A stretch of 8,606 nt of DNA from Holosporaceae bacterium. Lineage in GTDB: Bacteria; Pseudomonadota; Alphaproteobacteria; UBA3830. The DNA lies in the NCBI GenBank assembly GCA_031262635.1, contig JAISHN010000100.1, positions 1 to 8,606 on the forward strand. The letters are read 5' to 3'. Position 1 is the stretch's first letter, and each line of letters starts with the position of its first letter. Below the pieces are notes generated by a model. It was not told where the DNA came from and made no database searches. It worked only from the letters and a program-made list of their open reading frames with translations. The translations under genes and the position numbers were made by a program. Shown one piece after another: positions 7,720 through 8,606 of this stretch.

Positions 7720-8253
7720 TTACGAATTCTCCACTTCCCATTTCGCCAAATCGACTTTCGTCGCGGCGGTTCCTTTGCTAGTTCCGTCTTCGTTGAAGCT
7801 CGCGTATGCGTCCGAGTACGACGAATATCTAAATGAAAAAGAAACCACGTCGCCGACGATAGAAAACGTTTGAACTACGCACTGCGAGAATTCTTTTGTT
7901 TCCAGAGTCTGAAATTTGCCCCCTATGGACGCGGCTTTTTTTATAGTAATTTTCGAAACGACTATTCCCTTAGCAAGCCGTCCTTGGATCATCGCGCAAT
8001 GCGTTCCCGAACTCATATAGACTTTTAAATCTCTAGCGGCGACGGCGGAATCCGAGCTTTTTGCTCCGTCGAATAAAGAAAATCTCGACACGCAAAATTC
8101 AATTCCAAAAATTTTCGCGTAGTCTTCAAATCCTTCCGTTTCGCAGCTGAAGATTTTATCCGCGGAAATAAACCAGTCGTATTTAGGCGATCCTTCCGTC
8201 AACGGCTTCTTGAGAGTCAATTCTTTTGCGAAAAGCTTGCCGAAATCTTCCAC
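7720..8253 (-). CDS. hcp: Divergent Hcp-like T6SS tube protein
   Basis: This 177-residue protein is most likely Hcp (TssD), the hexameric inner-tube protein expelled by the type VI sheath. The call rests on gene order (directly before tssE-tssF-tssG, where hcp usually lies) and on Hcp-like features in the second half: AKGIVVSKITIKKA (94-107), a beta pattern around 112-133, and VSFSFRYSSYSDAYASFNED (137-156) followed by DG and a WEVEN ending, matching the Hcp 'sLnF-kh-Y-dG' tail. The N-terminus is poorly conserved and lacks the usual phage-tail-like start of Hcp. There are four cysteines (37, 54, 86, 125) and no signal peptide. It begins with GTG at 8253; AAGG at 8263-8266 lies 9 nt upstream. 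A different Hcp-fold T6SS accessory protein cannot be excluded without structure prediction. Confidence 0.75.
   Translation of the reverse strand: MEDFGKLFAKELTLKKPLTEGSPKYDWFISADKIFSCETEGFEDYAKIFGIEFCVSRFSLFDGAKSSDSAVAARDLKVYMSSGTHCAMIQGRLAKGIVVSKITIKKAASIGGKFQTLETKEFSQCVVQTFSIVGDVVSFSFRYSSYSDAYASFNEDGTSKGTAATKVDLAKWEVENS
7729..7732 (-). promoter_or_regulatory. Ribosome-binding site of tssE
   Basis: GGAG on the minus strand within the last codons of hcp, 10 nt before the tssE ATG at 7718. It fixes the start and indicates coupling with hcp. Confidence 0.6.
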
Positions 8254-8485
8254 TTTTACCGACCTTATCCAACCGACGACGCATTATTTTATGAAAACGG
8301 TTAAGATTTGGTTTACGCCGCGTTCGCGAGAATGATATTCGACGACTGCTTTGTTTAGACGCCCTATGTCCGTCGTCGCTTGCGAGCGAAGCGAAGGGGT
8401 GGATCTGGAAAATGCTGATGTTTCGCTGGATCCTCGGCCTACGGCCAAGGATGACGAGAAAAGAAAATCTCCTTTTTCCATCATT
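8254..8485. other. Junction between hcp and the IS element
   Basis: This stretch has no recognised gene. It holds the hcp ribosome-binding site (AAGG, 8263-8266), a doubtful minus-strand reading frame (8284-8496) and several REP-like palindromes between about 8319 and 8456. No convincing -35/-10 pair was found for the T6SS genes: TAAAAT (minus strand, 8291-8286) could be a -10, but nothing like TTGACA lies 16-18 nt upstream. The operon promoter may lie inside the IS or may have been separated from the genes. Confidence 0.5.
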
Positions 8486-8496
8486 ACAAACCCCAA
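8284..8496 (-). CDS. Doubtful small frame, probably repeat-derived or a remnant
   Basis: A 70-codon open frame reads into the hcp region and ends with TAA 30 nt before hcp. The nominal start is TTG at 8496, with in-frame ATGs at 8484 and 8481. The first part crosses the IS left end and the palindromic repeat (8431-8451). The last part, DIGRLNKAVVEYHSRERG and the following hydrophobic end ILTVFIK, looks more protein-like but I do not recognise it. It does not look like a TssC C-terminus, which would be expected before hcp. It may be a repeat read through by chance, or the tail of a gene broken by the repeat and IS. Confidence 0.2.
   Translation of the reverse strand: MGFVMMEKGDFLFSSSLAVGRGSSETSAFSRSTPSLRSQATTDIGRLNKAVVEYHSRERGVNQILTVFIK
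8319..8456. repeat. REP-like palindromic repeat cluster
   Basis: Three palindromic pieces lie together. TCCTCGGCC (8431-8439) and GGCCAAGGA (8443-8451) pair around TAC with one mismatch. TCGCT (8376-8380) and AGCGA (8385-8389) pair around TGCG. CGCG (8319-8322) and CGCG (8325-8328) pair around TT. On the minus strand the outer parts read TCATCC...GGATCCAG and TCATTCTCGCG, which resemble the dispersed intergenic palindromes common in alphaproteobacterial genomes. This is pattern recognition only; copy number elsewhere cannot be seen here. Confidence 0.6.
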
Positions 8497-8532
8497 TAAT
8501 GGATTAAAAGGCTTGAGATATCAATGAAAAGC

Positions 8533-8569
8533 GGCTAAAGCGTCAAAGATTTACACGAGGACTTTAGCC
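8533..8569 (+). promoter_or_regulatory. Inverted repeat bracketing the transposase RBS
   Basis: GGCTAAAG (8533-8540) and CTTTAGCC (8562-8569) are perfect inverted repeats. The loop holds the Shine-Dalgarno GAGGA (8557-8561) and the stem ends at the base just before the ATG. In RNA this hairpin would enclose the ribosome-binding site and could limit transposase translation. The repeat is seen directly; the regulatory role is inferred. Confidence 0.55.
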
Positions 8570-8606
8570 ATGAAAAAAGATATCATAGAACTATTCTGTT
8601 TAATAG
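8570..8606 (+). CDS. IS982-family transposase, N-terminal fragment
   Basis: Only the first 12 codons are in the window: MKKDIIELFCLI, continuing past 8606. This closely resembles the N-terminus of IS982-family DDE transposases, which typically start with a short basic segment followed by an ELFC-I-DDFCK-like motif. GAGGA lies 8 nt before the ATG. Such a short fragment cannot show whether the full gene is intact, but the match in position and motif, together with the upstream hairpin, makes a transposase the best call. Confidence 0.65.
   Translation, partial: MKKDIIELFCLI

Larger units (their letters stand above)
8486..8606 (+). mobile_element. Left end of an IS982-like element (truncated by window)
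   Basis: The transposase start at 8570 implies that the left end of an insertion sequence lies to its left. A plausible terminus starts near ACAAACCCCAATAATGG (from 8486), as IS982-family ends often begin with AC, but the right end and target duplication are outside the window, so the exact boundary is uncertain by about 10-15 nt. The element faces away from the T6SS genes and abuts the REP-like cluster. Confidence 0.55.

Noticed and set aside
8286..8314. Sigma70-type promoter for the T6SS genes (TAAAAT as -10)
   Set aside because: No acceptable -35 hexamer lies 16-18 nt upstream, and the region may be repeat-derived.
1..8606. CRISPR array, tRNA, rRNA or riboswitch
   Set aside because: No regularly spaced direct repeats and no cloverleaf or rRNA-like stretch were seen; the gaps between genes are too short for a typical riboswitch except at the two ends, where none is evident.

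Overview
The window looks like a host-associated or otherwise reduced alphaproteobacterium of moderate GC (about 45-50% by eye in most genes). The strongest indicator is a full-length CckA-type hybrid histidine kinase, the top of the alphaproteobacterial CckA-ChpT-CtrA phosphorelay. An IS982-type transposase start and REP-like palindromes at the right edge also fit lineages rich in mobile elements. A protist- or arthropod-associated group (Holosporales-like, or a gut Rhodospirillales relative) is possible, but the sequence alone does not settle it.

All seven convincing complete genes lie on the minus strand, so transcription runs right to left. From 8253 down to 4635 is a compact type VI secretion (T6SS) block in the order hcp-like (tssD), tssE, tssF, tssG. 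Gaps are 1 nt, 1 nt, then a 37-nt overlap, indicating one coupled transcript. It encodes the inner tube protein and the three baseplate wedge proteins. TssB, TssC, TssK, TssH, TssJLM and VgrG are not in the window.

After 50 nt follow galE (UDP-hexose 4-epimerase) and a GT2 glycosyltransferase joined by a 4-nt ATGA overlap; together they suggest a surface-polysaccharide step. The GT2 gene is clearly more AT-rich than its neighbours. Then, after 81 nt holding a CtrA-like box and a 16-bp perfect palindrome over the start codon, comes cckA (2632 to 143). The last 142 bp are AT-rich and hold two small inverted repeats but no supported gene.

To the right of hcp (8254-8606) is a non-conserved junction: REP-like palindromes inside a doubtful 70-codon frame, then the left end of an IS982-like element on the plus strand, whose transposase begins at 8570 and leaves the window. 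A perfect 8-bp inverted repeat brackets its ribosome-binding site. In many T6SS loci tssB-tssC precede hcp; here that position holds repeats and an IS, so the locus may have been broken or rearranged at this point.

I found no clearly novel system. The most interesting points are the palindrome over the cckA start, the repeat/IS junction at the T6SS edge, the very divergent Hcp, and the low-GC glycosyltransferase.
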